This document shows, piece after piece, positions 8,484-17,062 of a stretch of 18,162 bases of DNA. Source of the DNA: Prolixibacteraceae bacterium (lineage in GTDB: Bacteria > Bacteroidota > Bacteroidia > Bacteroidales > Prolixibacteraceae); NCBI GenBank assembly GCA_007116765.1, contig SKHV01000181.1:1-18162 (forward strand). The letters are read 5' to 3'. The notes under the pieces are model-generated. The model was not told the origin of the DNA. It searched no databases and was given only the letters and a program-made list of their open reading frames with translations. Numbering within the stretch: the stretch's first letter is position 1; every line of letters begins with the position of its first letter. A program made the translations under genes and the position numbers.

Positions 8484-11400
8484 TTACAGAGCAGCTTTTG
8501 GCGATTTTCCAAAATGTTTTTTGAATACACTACTGAAATAGCTCACACTTGAAAAACCACATAATTCACTCACTTCGGTCACAGAGTATTTTCCGCTTTT
8601 CAGATAATCGTGAGCACTGTTTAGTCTTATTGTTTTGATAAAATCGGTGGGCGACTGATCGGTAAGAGCTTTAATTTTTTTATAAAGAAGCGATGAACTG
8701 ACATTCATTTCGGATGCAAAGTTATCTTTTCCAAAAACCTGATTCGAAAGGTTTTTTTTCACTGTTTCGACAGCTTTTCTCACAAATTCATCATTCAGTT
8801 TGTTCTCGAATACCGGTTCGCAAGAGTCAGGCTTGAGCAAAAGAAGCGCCTTTTCTCTTAATTTTTCCCGATTGCGTACAATGGTTTTTATTTTTTGCAC
8901 CAGAAGAGCCACATCGAAGGGTTTAGTAAGGTAGTCGTCGGCACCAAGTCCTAAGCCGTGCATATGCTCACTTTTTTCACTTAGAGCGGTGAGTAAAATA
9001 ATAGGAATATGCGAGGTTTCGTATGTTGATTTCATTTTTTCGCATAATTCATAACCACTCACATGGGGCATCATTATGTCGGAAACTATAAGGTCAGGGA
9101 GCTCTTTCCTGATTTTCTCCCAGGCAACTTTTCCATCCTCAGCGCTTACAATATCAAAATCGTTTTGCAGTGCTGTTTGCATAAAAATCCTAAGGTCATC
9201 GTTGTCTTCGGCAAGTAAAACCCGCATATTTCGTTTACTGGTTTGTTTTAGAGGATAAGCCTGAAAAGTAGCGGGTTTACCAAGTTCAGTTGGCTCAAAT
9301 TTATTTTCGCTCTCGCTGCGAACTTGCTTGTAAGGTATGTTTACCCTAAAGCACGAACCTTTGTCTTCAATACTCTCGCAAGTAATTTTTCCCTCGTGCA
9401 AGGCAATGTAGTTTTTCGATAAAAGCAAACCTATTCCTGAGCCTACTATTTTTGAGTTGATGGCATTTTCGCCCCGGTAAAATTCATTGAACAAGCTGTT
9501 TTGTGCATTTTTGTCAATACCTATACCTTCATCAAGCACTTCGAAAATCCAGTTCGGTTTGTTGCATTGAAGGTTAACCTGAACACTGGCATTTTCGTGC
9601 GAATATTTTATTGCATTCGAAATGATATTGTCAACAACCTTTTCAATCATAGATTCATCGATTGCCGTGATATATGATTCAACATTACAATTGAATTTAA
9701 GTTGAATGCTTTTTAGTGAAGCAAGCGATTCAAACATAATTGAGCGTTGTTCTACAAGTTTCACTATGTCGGTCATAGTTAAATGTAAGGATTCTTTACC
9801 GGTATCGGTTTTTTGAAAATCGAGAAGTTGTGTGGAAACTTTCAACAAGCGTTTTGTTTGCTCGGCGGCTAAATTCAGGTAGTACCGTCCTTGCGTTGAA
9901 ATGGCTTTCTCTTTTTCAAGTTCCTGAACCGGAGCACTTATGAGTGTTAGCGCAGTTCGCAAGTCGTGCGCAGTACTGGCAAAAAACCTGATTTTATCTT
10001 CGGAATGACGTTTTTTGAGCTGATTTACATAATAAACCAACACCAAAAATGTAGAGCTTATTACTAAAAACAAAATGAGCGAATTGAACCACCATGTTTG
10101 CCAAAAAGGAGGTAATATACTAATTTGCAGAAGTTTTTCATCAACCACATGCAGCATAGAAGGGTCATGCATGCGTATACGTAAAATAAAGTCTCCGTAG
10201 GGTATGTTTGCATAAGTGAACGAACGGTTTGAGGTTGCCTGACTCCAGTACGTGTCGTGTCCTTCGAGCATCCACGAGTATTTTACACCAGAAGTTGAAA
10301 CCCCCAAAGGCAAATATTCAACTGTAAGAGTATTGTGCGTGTAATTTAATTCTATGCTTTGCAAATCGTCTAAAGTTGTTTTTAGTTTGATATCAGAATT
10401 TTCGCGAACCGAGCGACCTGCAACAATTAAATCCTGAATAAATATTCTTCCTTCTGGTTCAATTTGTTCTATTGACGATGGATTAAACAATACTGCTCCG
10501 TTATTAGTTCCCCAAATTAAATCGCCACTTTTCAAGACATAGTGCGAGCTTTGATTATACGATACGGTCGACAAAGCCAATTGCGATTCGTAGGTTTGAG
10601 TAGCGTATGTATCAGGGTTAAAACGGCACAATCCGTTTTCGGTACCCACCCACAAATAACCATCGGCATAAGTCACGCCTTTTACAAAGTTTGAGGGCAA
10701 CCCATTTTGGCTTGTAAATTTTTTCACTGCTCCGTTTAATGTATTGTATTGTAAGAGCCCGTCGCCAACGGTGCCAATCCACACATATTTATCGAGCACC
10801 AATATATCGTTCACGAGATACCCGCTAACCAAAGTACTAGTTTGACCTGTATTTTTATCCAATGAGAGTAATCCGTAAGTACAGCCCAGCAACATAGTTT
10901 CTTTGTCGAGTTCATTTATCACATAAAGCGGATAAGGTGCATAGGTATGAAAACGATTTTCTTCAACTATATAACAAATTAAATTCTCATTCACTCCACC
11001 AATCCAAATATCGCCATTGCTGTCTTTAAAAATATCAAACACAAAATTATTATTGATCCTACTGTCTCTGGTTGAAGGAAAGTTCTTCAACACTTTTTCT
11101 TCAGCCTGGTCAATCACATAAAAACCCGAAGAATAAGTACCTGCCCAAATACGCCCATGGTTGTCTTCGCAGAGTGATAGAAATACCTGAGCCTGAGCTT
11201 GTGTGTTGTGAAAAAAAGTAGTCCATTTGTTACTTTCCCGTTTCCATTGGCTTAGCCCGTTGTTTGTGGCAAACCAAATGTTTCCGTAGGAGTCTTCGAG
11301 TACACTGTTTACATCGTTGTTAACAAGCGAATTGGGATTATTAATGACATGTTTAATCTGACCGACTAAAGGAGTAGCACGGTTGAAAAACGAAACCCCT

Positions 11401-12350
11401 CCGCTGTAAGTACATACCCATACACGCCCTGCTCCATCGTAAAGAATATCATAAACGCCATTCCCTCGTAGCGACGAAGGGTTGTCGGAACTTTCTTTAT
11501 AAATGTCAATTATTTGTTCATGGTGTTTGCTTAGTTCCCAAATCCCCTGACCATCTACTCCTATCATTATGATAGAATCGGAAATTGACTCAATAGTCAA
11601 AATTGGCTGTCGGGGTATCTCTTTAGGCAAATAATTGAATACTGAGTCTACATTTATATCATAGTAGAATACTCCGCTCGATAAGGTTCCAATCCAAAGC
11701 TTAGCGGAATATTCATCGAAATGCATGCTACCAACTGCCGAATTTAAGAATGTGTAATCCGCTTGAACAATTTCACTTTCGAGGGTGTGGGTATCAAAAC
11801 GAAAGATTTGATTTTCACGAGCCTTATATAAAATTGAATCGTTGTACCATTCTATGTAGTTCACGGTTGAATTGTCCTTGCTTACCGAAACAATAGTTTC
11901 ATTTTCATATTTGTAAAGCCCCATCGACGATGAAATCCAGAAATTATCATTCCAATCGATAAGCAAGCGATTTAAGGTTAAATATCTGCTATTTAGCACT
12001 ACATTCATATTTATCAGCAAATCGAAGCGGTCGTATATTGCATTGTATTTAAAAATCTGTCCATTATTGGTGTAAGCAATTAACATTTGATTCCGATAAG
12101 TGAGATTGACGCTAATTACATCGGCAGTTTGATATGGGAGTTGATATATTCGGTAATCGTCGTCGGTGAGTCGCAGTATTCCTGTTTTTGATGAAGCCCA
12201 TATAAAACCGGTTTCATCTTTACAAATTGAATTGACTTCGCGAATAGAAATTCCGTGTAAGTTATTGATATTAAAAAAATCAGTATCCGATGCACTGGCT
12301 TCATTAATAAAAAAGAAGAATAATATAAATAGTACTTTCAAACTTTGCAT
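8484..12350 (-). CDS. Hybrid two-component system (HTCS) sensor-regulator, likely xylan-responsive
   Basis: With the start at 12350 this is 1288 residues; the frame opens at 12419. I prefer 12350 because the protein then begins MQSLKVLFILFFFF, a good signal peptide. Domains: periplasmic propeller repeats (about 30-650, many GxIWxGT/GLxxY-type blades), Y_Y_Y domain (about 660-735), one membrane helix (about 752-775), HisKA with H795 in AHDLRT, HATPase_c with N-box NIISNAIKY (N908, N912) and GSGIGL, a receiver (about 1042-1155; D1091 in SDIMMP, K1143 in TKPF), and an AraC-type DNA-binding domain (about 1190-1287). HTCS proteins bind oligosaccharides in the periplasm and activate nearby enzyme genes. 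Position and orientation next to GH30 and GH43 genes suggest xylan-derived ligands. AHDLRT replaces the commoner SHELRT, a variation known in this class. Confidence 0.94.
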   Translation of the reverse strand: MQSLKVLFILFFFFINEASASDTDFFNINNLHGISIREVNSICKDETGFIWASSKTGILRLTDDDYRIYQLPYQTADVISVNLTYRNQMLIAYTNNGQIFKYNAIYDRFDLLINMNVVLNSRYLTLNRLLIDWNDNFWISSSMGLYKYENETIVSVSKDNSTVNYIEWYNDSILYKARENQIFRFDTHTLESEIVQADYTFLNSAVGSMHFDEYSAKLWIGTLSSGVFYYDINVDSVFNYLPKEIPRQPILTIESISDSIIMIGVDGQGIWELSKHHEQIIDIYKESSDNPSSLRGNGVYDILYDGAGRVWVCTYSGGVSFFNRATPLVGQIKHVINNPNSLVNNDVNSVLEDSYGNIWFATNNGLSQWKRESNKWTTFFHNTQAQAQVFLSLCEDNHGRIWAGTYSSGFYVIDQAEEKVLKNFPSTRDSRINNNFVFDIFKDSNGDIWIGGVNENLICYIVEENRFHTYAPYPLYVINELDKETMLLGCTYGLLSLDKNTGQTSTLVSGYLVNDILVLDKYVWIGTVGDGLLQYNTLNGAVKKFTSQNGLPSNFVKGVTYADGYLWVGTENGLCRFNPDTYATQTYESQLALSTVSYNQSSHYVLKSGDLIWGTNNGAVLFNPSSIEQIEPEGRIFIQDLIVAGRSVRENSDIKLKTTLDDLQSIELNYTHNTLTVEYLPLGVSTSGVKYSWMLEGHDTYWSQATSNRSFTYANIPYGDFILRIRMHDPSMLHVVDEKLLQISILPPFWQTWWFNSLILFLVISSTFLVLVYYVNQLKKRHSEDKIRFFASTAHDLRTALTLISAPVQELEKEKAISTQGRYYLNLAAEQTKRLLKVSTQLLDFQKTDTGKESLHLTMTDIVKLVEQRSIMFESLASLKSIQLKFNCNVESYITAIDESMIEKVVDNIISNAIKYSHENASVQVNLQCNKPNWIFEVLDEGIGIDKNAQNSLFNEFYRGENAINSKIVGSGIGLLLSKNYIALHEGKITCESIEDKGSCFRVNIPYKQVRSESENKFEPTELGKPATFQAYPLKQTSKRNMRVLLAEDNDDLRIFMQTALQNDFDIVSAEDGKVAWEKIRKELPDLIVSDIMMPHVSGYELCEKMKSTYETSHIPIILLTALSEKSEHMHGLGLGADDYLTKPFDVALLVQKIKTIVRNREKLREKALLLLKPDSCEPVFENKLNDEFVRKAVETVKKNLSNQVFGKDNFASEMNVSSSLLYKKIKALTDQSPTDFIKTIRLNSAHDYLKSGKYSVTEVSELCGFSSVSYFSSVFKKHFGKSPKAAL

Positions 12351-12599
12351 TACTGTTAATTCTTTGATGGAATCCGAACATATTTTTATATGAATTGTAA
12401 AAATATAAAAAGAATACAATTATCAGGTAAAATTACGATTTAGACGCTGGAAAACAATAAGAAATAAATCACAGCGAATTTAAAAGCAATTCAGCTGAAT
12501 TCAAATGTTTGATTTTTCAACATTTTTCTTTTCCACGCTACATTATTTTTCTACTTTTAGCTGCTGTACTAAAAATAAGAAACTTTAAAGACTAACAAG
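12351..12599. promoter_or_regulatory. Divergent control region between the HTCS and symporter genes
   Basis: This 249-bp AT-rich spacer must hold promoters for both genes. It contains the 14-bp palindrome at 12488-12501. The best -7-like sequence for the symporter is TACTTTTA (12552-12559), one base off TAnnTTTG, without a convincing -33. I saw no exact -7 box for the HTCS. Confidence 0.45.
12488..12501. promoter_or_regulatory. Perfect 14-bp palindrome, candidate operator
   Basis: AATTCAGCTGAATT is identical to its reverse complement. It lies 98 bp upstream of the symporter start and 137 bp from the preferred HTCS start. A dimeric regulator could bind it; no function is proven. Confidence 0.4.
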
Positions 12600-14075
12600 A
12601 TGATATTTTTTTGGGTTGTTATTGCTTATCTAATTCTCTTAATGGGCATTTCTATTTGGAAAAGCTTCATGGTAAAAAATCAGGAAGATTTTATGGTCGC
12701 CGGCCGTAAAGTTTCTACTGCAAAGCTCGTTGGCACACTGTTGTGTACTTGGCTGGGTTCGGGAAGTTTATTGGCAGGAGCAGGCTTAGCGGCAAATGTA
12801 GGCTTCTCTGAATTATGGATGGCCGCAGGTGCCTGGGTGGGTATTATTATTGTTTTCTTTTTAGCCGGAAAAGTTAGGGGAATTGCAGAGTTTACCGTTC
12901 CTGACATTCTGGAACTCAGATACAATAAATGGGCACGCATTTTAGGCACTTTTGTAATTGTAATTGCCTATACTACAATTGTGGGTTACCAGTTCAAAGC
13001 CGGTGGATTTGTGCTCGACCTTGTAGCCGGAATTCCCGAGTGGCAGGGTGTTATTCTCACCGCAGCTTTCATTGTGCTGTTTACTGCCTTTGCCGGAATG
13101 TTATCAATCGTTTCGGTCGACATTATTAACGGGGCAGTAATATCAGCAGCCGTTGTAATTGCAGTTCCCATTGTATTTTTAAACATTGGAGGTACCGAAC
13201 ATCTTACAGCCACTCTCGATCCGTCGCATTTTCAAATATTTGGCGACAATAACTTCTTCTGGGCTATGGGTATATTTCTTCCTCCTTTTTTCCTATTGCT
13301 TGGAGAATCGAACATGTATCAGAAATTCTTTTCAGCCAAAAATGAAAAATCAGCTAAAAAAGCTGTGGTTTGGTGGGTTATAGGTACAATAGTGGTTGAA
13401 ACCGCTCTGGCAAGCCTTGCCATTTTTGCATTTAGCCATTTCAATGCACTCGACCACCTGTCGGAGTTTTTCCTTTCGGCCGAAAATTCAGAAAGAATTA
13501 TACTCCACACCGCGCGTTACAGCACCGAAGTTGGCATGCCGGTTTGGACAGGATTATTGCTAATTTGTGCCTCGGTAGCAATCATTACATCAACCGGGAA
13601 TAGTTTTCTATTAACACCGTCGACCAACCTTACCCGCGATATTTATCAGCGCTTCATAAATCCTAATGTTGGCGGCAAACGAATTATATTCATACAACGT
13701 GGAATGGTAGTAGTTTTAGGATTTTTGGCCTATTTGTTACTCACCCAATTTTCAACTATACTGGCCATGGCATTAACCGCTTATACTATGGTAGGTGCGG
13801 GTCTAACACCAGCTTTACTTGCCGCATTTTTATGGAAACGGGTAACTGTTGCGGGCGGTGTATCGTCAATAGCTACCGGCATGGGAGTAACTTTGTTCAT
13901 CACAATTGTAAACTCGGTAATGATGAATACAAGAGGCGCCCAATTACTCGACGAGCAGTATATAATATTGCCTGCGGCCTCTCTATCGATAGCGGTATTG
14001 ATAATTGTTTCGCTTTTAACCCCTCCCGACCCTGTAAAAAAGTGGGAGCGATTTTATGCTAAACCCACACAGTAA
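12600..14075 (+). CDS. Sodium:solute symporter (SSS family)
   Basis: The 491-residue, very hydrophobic protein has about 13 predicted membrane helices and starts with a helix at residue 3. Features of the SSS fold are DFMVAGRKVS after the first helix, the flexible glycine/serine helix TWLGSGSLLAGAGLAANVG (about 50-68) that lines the sodium/substrate site in this family, FTVPDILELRY, and STGNSFLLTPSTNLTRDIYQR (about 330-350). SSS proteins import sugars, amino acids, proline or pantothenate with Na+. The substrate cannot be read directly. Divergence from the HTCS suggests a sugar or sugar acid released from xylan, such as xylose or glucuronate, as inference only. No Shine-Dalgarno sequence precedes the ATG. 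The stop codon abuts the MITE-like element. Confidence 0.92.
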   Translation: MIFFWVVIAYLILLMGISIWKSFMVKNQEDFMVAGRKVSTAKLVGTLLCTWLGSGSLLAGAGLAANVGFSELWMAAGAWVGIIIVFFLAGKVRGIAEFTVPDILELRYNKWARILGTFVIVIAYTTIVGYQFKAGGFVLDLVAGIPEWQGVILTAAFIVLFTAFAGMLSIVSVDIINGAVISAAVVIAVPIVFLNIGGTEHLTATLDPSHFQIFGDNNFFWAMGIFLPPFFLLLGESNMYQKFFSAKNEKSAKKAVVWWVIGTIVVETALASLAIFAFSHFNALDHLSEFFLSAENSERIILHTARYSTEVGMPVWTGLLLICASVAIITSTGNSFLLTPSTNLTRDIYQRFINPNVGGKRIIFIQRGMVVVLGFLAYLLLTQFSTILAMALTAYTMVGAGLTPALLAAFLWKRVTVAGGVSSIATGMGVTLFITIVNSVMMNTRGAQLLDEQYIILPAASLSIAVLIIVSLLTPPDPVKKWERFYAKPTQ

Positions 14076-14078
14076 AAA

Positions 14079-14238
14079 AAAGGGGCTGTCTTAAAAGTCT
14101 TAAAAATAGTATTTACCACAAAGGCTTAAAGGCATTAAAATTTCACAAAAAGCACATTACTAGTAAATAATACTTCGTGTTGCCTTTGTGAATTTGTGTC
14201 TTATAGGCCTAATAAATTACTTTTTAGACAACCCCTTT
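14079..14238. mobile_element. 160-bp MITE-like element with terminal inverted repeats
   Basis: The left end (14079-14098, starting AAAGGGGCTGTCTTAA) and right end (14219-14238, ending GACAACCCCTTT) are inverted repeats matching at 18 of 20 positions. The interior has no ORF but shows inverted CACAAAGGC / GCCTTTGTG blocks (14117-14125 and 14181-14189) and a central palindrome TTACTAGTAA (14157-14166). The ends resemble IS termini in the GGxCTGTC style, possibly IS1182-type from memory. It lies between convergent genes and may also affect transcript ends. No target duplication could be fixed because the left flank is an A-run. Confidence 0.6.
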
Positions 14239-14257
14239 CAATATAATCGACTAATGT

Positions 14258-15067
14258 TTATTGCAAATATTCAGCGGGAATTTCTGAAATATCACGAATG
14301 CTTACACTTTTTACAAACAACTCTGCACCTTCGGACTGAATTTGAATTTTACCCGAAGTTAGGGGTTTTACTTCGCCATTTTCGTAAGCGCCGGTGTTGT
14401 AATTCACCATTACCACTTCACCATTGACTACATGTACCGCAGTACTTCCAAAACAGAACAAATCAACCACGTTCCATTGTCCCAATGGCTTTTCAGCATC
14501 AATAGCCTTACGTATTAAGCGGCCATTGGCATGTTCGCCAAAAGCTACAGTCGGGGCACTTGGAGAATACTGAAACTCGTCGTTTTCTGTCTTCAAAACC
14601 GGAGTTTCACAAGCGGTATTTACCATCAAATAGGTGTCGCCCAGGTTTTGATGCATAAGCTGAAGCTCAAGATTGGGCATCCATGTTCCGAATGCGGCAC
14701 CAAACTCACCAAAGCTATGATACAGTAAACCACTGTTGCGGCGCGAATAAACCTCATCGCCCCAGCGAAATACCAAACGCAGATGATAATTTTCGAACGA
14801 CTCACGGGTAGCAAGTGATCCATTTATTTCGCCCGATATGCGAATTACTTTCTCACCATTATCATCGACTACAGAAAATACCTTTTCAATAGTAGCCTCG
14901 GAGGCTAGCTGGTCAAAATCGGAACCTAACGACGAGCCCAAAAACATGTCCCAGTTTTCAAGATTTTCGCCATTGAATAACTCATTGGTCTGTTTTTCGG
15001 TTTGACACGAAACACTAATGAAAGCAATAAATGCAAACATTGAAACTGCAAATAAAAGATGTCTCAT
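14258..15067 (-). CDS. DUF1080-type (3-keto-disaccharide hydrolase-like) lipoprotein
   Basis: The 269-residue protein begins with a lipoprotein signal peptide (MRHLLFAVSMFAFIAFISVSC) and lipid-attachment Cys21. The mature part starts NELFNGENLENWDMF, the typical opening of the DUF1080 concanavalin-like fold (PF06439), and ends in beta-strands matching that fold (SGKIQIQSEGAELFVKSVSIRDI). Members are cell-envelope proteins linked to sugar metabolism, some active on 3-keto-glycosides; activity here is unproven. The gene converges on the symporter and follows the GNAT gene by 30 bp in the same direction, so co-transcription is possible although a functional link to GNAT is not obvious. Confidence 0.82.
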   Translation of the reverse strand: MRHLLFAVSMFAFIAFISVSCQTEKQTNELFNGENLENWDMFLGSSLGSDFDQLASEATIEKVFSVVDDNGEKVIRISGEINGSLATRESFENYHLRLVFRWGDEVYSRRNSGLLYHSFGEFGAAFGTWMPNLELQLMHQNLGDTYLMVNTACETPVLKTENDEFQYSPSAPTVAFGEHANGRLIRKAIDAEKPLGQWNVVDLFCFGSTAVHVVNGEVVMVNYNTGAYENGEVKPLTSGKIQIQSEGAELFVKSVSIRDISEIPAEYLQ

Positions 15068-15097
15068 AATTTTATTTTTAAATGAATATATATATTA

Positions 15098-15643
15098 TTA
15101 TTGCGGATTAGGTTTTTCCCAATCTTTCTCAATCAAGGCGTATATCAGTTCATCGACCCACTTCCCATTTATAAATAAACTTTCAATAAAGTGTGCTTCT
15201 TTTCTAAAACCGATTTTTTCAACCAGCCGTATTGAGTTTTTATTGTCAGGATCTATTGACGTTACAATCCGATGCTTATTCAACTCCATAAACAAATAGT
15301 CAATAACTTTTTTAATTGACTCTGTTGCGTAGCCTCGATGATGAAAGGCCTTATCCAATGTACATCCTATTTCAACTTGTTTATTCTCGCTGTCCAAAAA
15401 ATGAAGACCTAAGTCACCGATTATTTTTTGAGCCTGTTTCTCTATAATGACCAATTGAAACCATGTATCAGGTTCATCAATCTGTTTCGCAATCTTTTCT
15501 ATAAAGGTAACAACATCATCAATTTTTTCAGGTATCCAGCCTTGATATTTATTAGTTTCTTTATCGCCACGATATTCAAATATTTCGTTTTTATCGTCAA
15601 GGGTTATTGGTCGAATGATAAGCCGCTCAGTTTCCAATCTCAT
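15098..15643 (-). CDS. GNAT family N-acetyltransferase (RimJ/RimL-like)
   Basis: The 181-residue, single-domain protein opens ETERLIIRPITLDD, the usual first strand of RimJ/RimL-like GNAT enzymes. Its acetyl-CoA pyrophosphate loop is HHRGYATE (101-108), with His in place of the usual first Gln/Arg. The C-terminal NKNSIRLVEKIGFRKEA (about 134-150) is the family's conserved segment. It would transfer an acetyl group from acetyl-CoA to an amine; the substrate is unknown. It lies 16 bp after the MBL gene and 30 bp before the DUF1080 gene. Its sequence appears more AT-rich and lysine-rich than its neighbours, which could mean a separate origin; this was judged by eye only. Confidence 0.88.
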   Translation of the reverse strand: MRLETERLIIRPITLDDKNEIFEYRGDKETNKYQGWIPEKIDDVVTFIEKIAKQIDEPDTWFQLVIIEKQAQKIIGDLGLHFLDSENKQVEIGCTLDKAFHHRGYATESIKKVIDYLFMELNKHRIVTSIDPDNKNSIRLVEKIGFRKEAHFIESLFINGKWVDELIYALIEKDWEKPNPQ

Positions 15644-15659
15644 TTTAGTTTTTTATAGA

Positions 15660-16424
15660 TTATTCAAAATTAAGGATTTCGGAAGCAGCGTGCCGCGATG
15701 TTTTTATGACCTTAATTTTATTATGATAGTCGATAAAAGTACCGTATGCCAATTCGGGTGTATTGTTCTCGCCTGATAGATGGGACAAGAATACTGCTTT
15801 TAAGCGGCCGTTGGAATGATTACGCACCAAATCAAGAGCCTGATTGTTTGACAAATGTCCTACATCTGAAGCTATTCGCTGCTTTAAAAACCACGGATAA
15901 GCTCCGTCTTGCAACATCTTTTCGTCGTAATTGGTTTCGAGAAATACTGCATCGCACAAGCCAAAATGTTGAGCTACATTTTCGCAAACCGAGCCAATAT
16001 CGGTCATTACGCCCACATTTACACCTTGGTGTTCAATTCTGTAACTGCAAGGTTCATTTGCATCATGTCGCTTCGAAAATGCATGTATTGTGAAACTACT
16101 AAGCTGCAGTGGTTCTTCGATATGAATATAGGCATGAAATGGAGCCTTTGAGCTTTTATGAGCATTATTCCATGTTCCATAGGTATAATAAACAGGTATT
16201 CCCAGCTTTTTGCTTAAAACCCTTGCACCCCTTACATGGTCGGCATGTTCGTGAGTGAGAAAAACCGCGCGAAGCCGCGAAGAAGATAAGCCCCGCTCTT
16301 CCATACGCATTATGATTTGTTTACAGCTAATTCCCGCATCAACTAAAATTGCATCGGTTGTATTGCCTACATAGTAACAGTTTCCGTTACTCCCCGATGC
16401 CAAAGCACATACTTCAACCATCAT
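15660..16424 (-). CDS. MBL-fold metallo-hydrolase, YycJ/WalJ-like
   Basis: The 254-residue cytoplasmic protein has a complete metallo-beta-lactamase metal site: THEHADH (H58, H60, D62, H63), D142 in MTDIG, and the late histidines H190 in GHLSN and H215 in LSHLS. The opening VCALASGSNGNCYYV and the GHLSN and SHLSGEN motifs are typical of the YycJ (WalJ) group, single-domain MBL proteins proposed to act in nucleic-acid processing. There are two adjacent ATG codons, so the true start may be at 16424 or 16421. It heads a minus-strand run with the GNAT and DUF1080 genes and is divergent from the lipoprotein gene at 16580. Confidence 0.9.
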   Translation of the reverse strand: MMVEVCALASGSNGNCYYVGNTTDAILVDAGISCKQIIMRMEERGLSSSRLRAVFLTHEHADHVRGARVLSKKLGIPVYYTYGTWNNAHKSSKAPFHAYIHIEEPLQLSSFTIHAFSKRHDANEPCSYRIEHQGVNVGVMTDIGSVCENVAQHFGLCDAVFLETNYDEKMLQDGAYPWFLKQRIASDVGHLSNNQALDLVRNHSNGRLKAVFLSHLSGENNTPELAYGTFIDYHNKIKVIKTSRHAASEILNFE

Positions 16425-16545
16425 TCAATATTTTTTACAAAGAAAGTACAAAAACTGAATTTGCACAAAAAACAATACCTTACACAATAGCCAAACTGTT
16501 AACAATTTTTACTGAACTTAGGCCGTTTCAGCTAAAACAAATTTG

Positions 16546-16553
16546 TATGTTTG
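16546..16553 (+). promoter_or_regulatory. Candidate -7 promoter box for the lipoprotein/beta-barrel pair
   Basis: TATGTTTG is an exact TAnnTTTG match, 26 bp before the ATG at 16580. The -33 element is weak (TTTC at 16526-16529, 16 nt away). Confidence 0.45.
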
Positions 16554-16579
16554 TGTTTGAAAAATAAGTTCCGTAAGAA

Positions 16580-17062
16580 ATGATAAAAAACAAACCATTC
16601 AATTTAGCGTACTTACTATTATTTGTTACGCTGTTTTTCGTTACAGCCTGCGATGAACTGCCCTGCCCCAATGAAAGTGGCATTCAAGTAAACATGGGCT
16701 TTTATTTAATTGAAAACAACATAATTTCCGATTTGTTTATCGATTCACTTACCATTGAATATCTTAACCCTAATAATGAAAACGTGAGTGAATTTTTAGG
16801 CCGACAACGTCAATTTATTGAAATTCCCTTATCGATAACTAGTGACACTAGCACCTTTGTGTTAAAATTCAAAGACGACATTGCCGACACCATATTAATA
16901 AAAAGTGATAGAACCGTAAAACTCATATCACACCAATGTGGTTTCGATACTTTTTTCGATATAAATGAAATACAAACAAGCAGTAACAAGCTTGATTCAG
17001 TTTGGTTAAGAAGAGATGTAGTAGACTATGCAGATTTTGAAAACATTAAAATATACTTTTAG
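16580..17062 (+). CDS. Small lipoprotein, DUF6452-like
   Basis: The 160-residue protein has a hydrophobic N-terminus ending in a lipobox, FVTAC, with lipid-attachment Cys24, so it is an envelope lipoprotein. The mature part has two further cysteines (C29 and C120) that could pair, and a beta-rich body with IEIPLSI and FVLKF strands. From memory this matches the Bacteroidetes family DUF6452, which is usually next to a DUF6048 gene, as here. Function is unknown. It overlaps the next gene by 35 bp in another frame, implying translational coupling. The TATGTTTG box 26 bp upstream is its likely promoter. Confidence 0.8.
   Translation: MIKNKPFNLAYLLLFVTLFFVTACDELPCPNESGIQVNMGFYLIENNIISDLFIDSLTIEYLNPNNENVSEFLGRQRQFIEIPLSITSDTSTFVLKFKDDIADTILIKSDRTVKLISHQCGFDTFFDINEIQTSSNKLDSVWLRRDVVDYADFENIKIYF

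Noticed and set aside
12351..12419. HTCS start at 12419
   Set aside because: The extra 23 residues put a charged stretch before the signal peptide; the start at 12350 gives a standard export signal.
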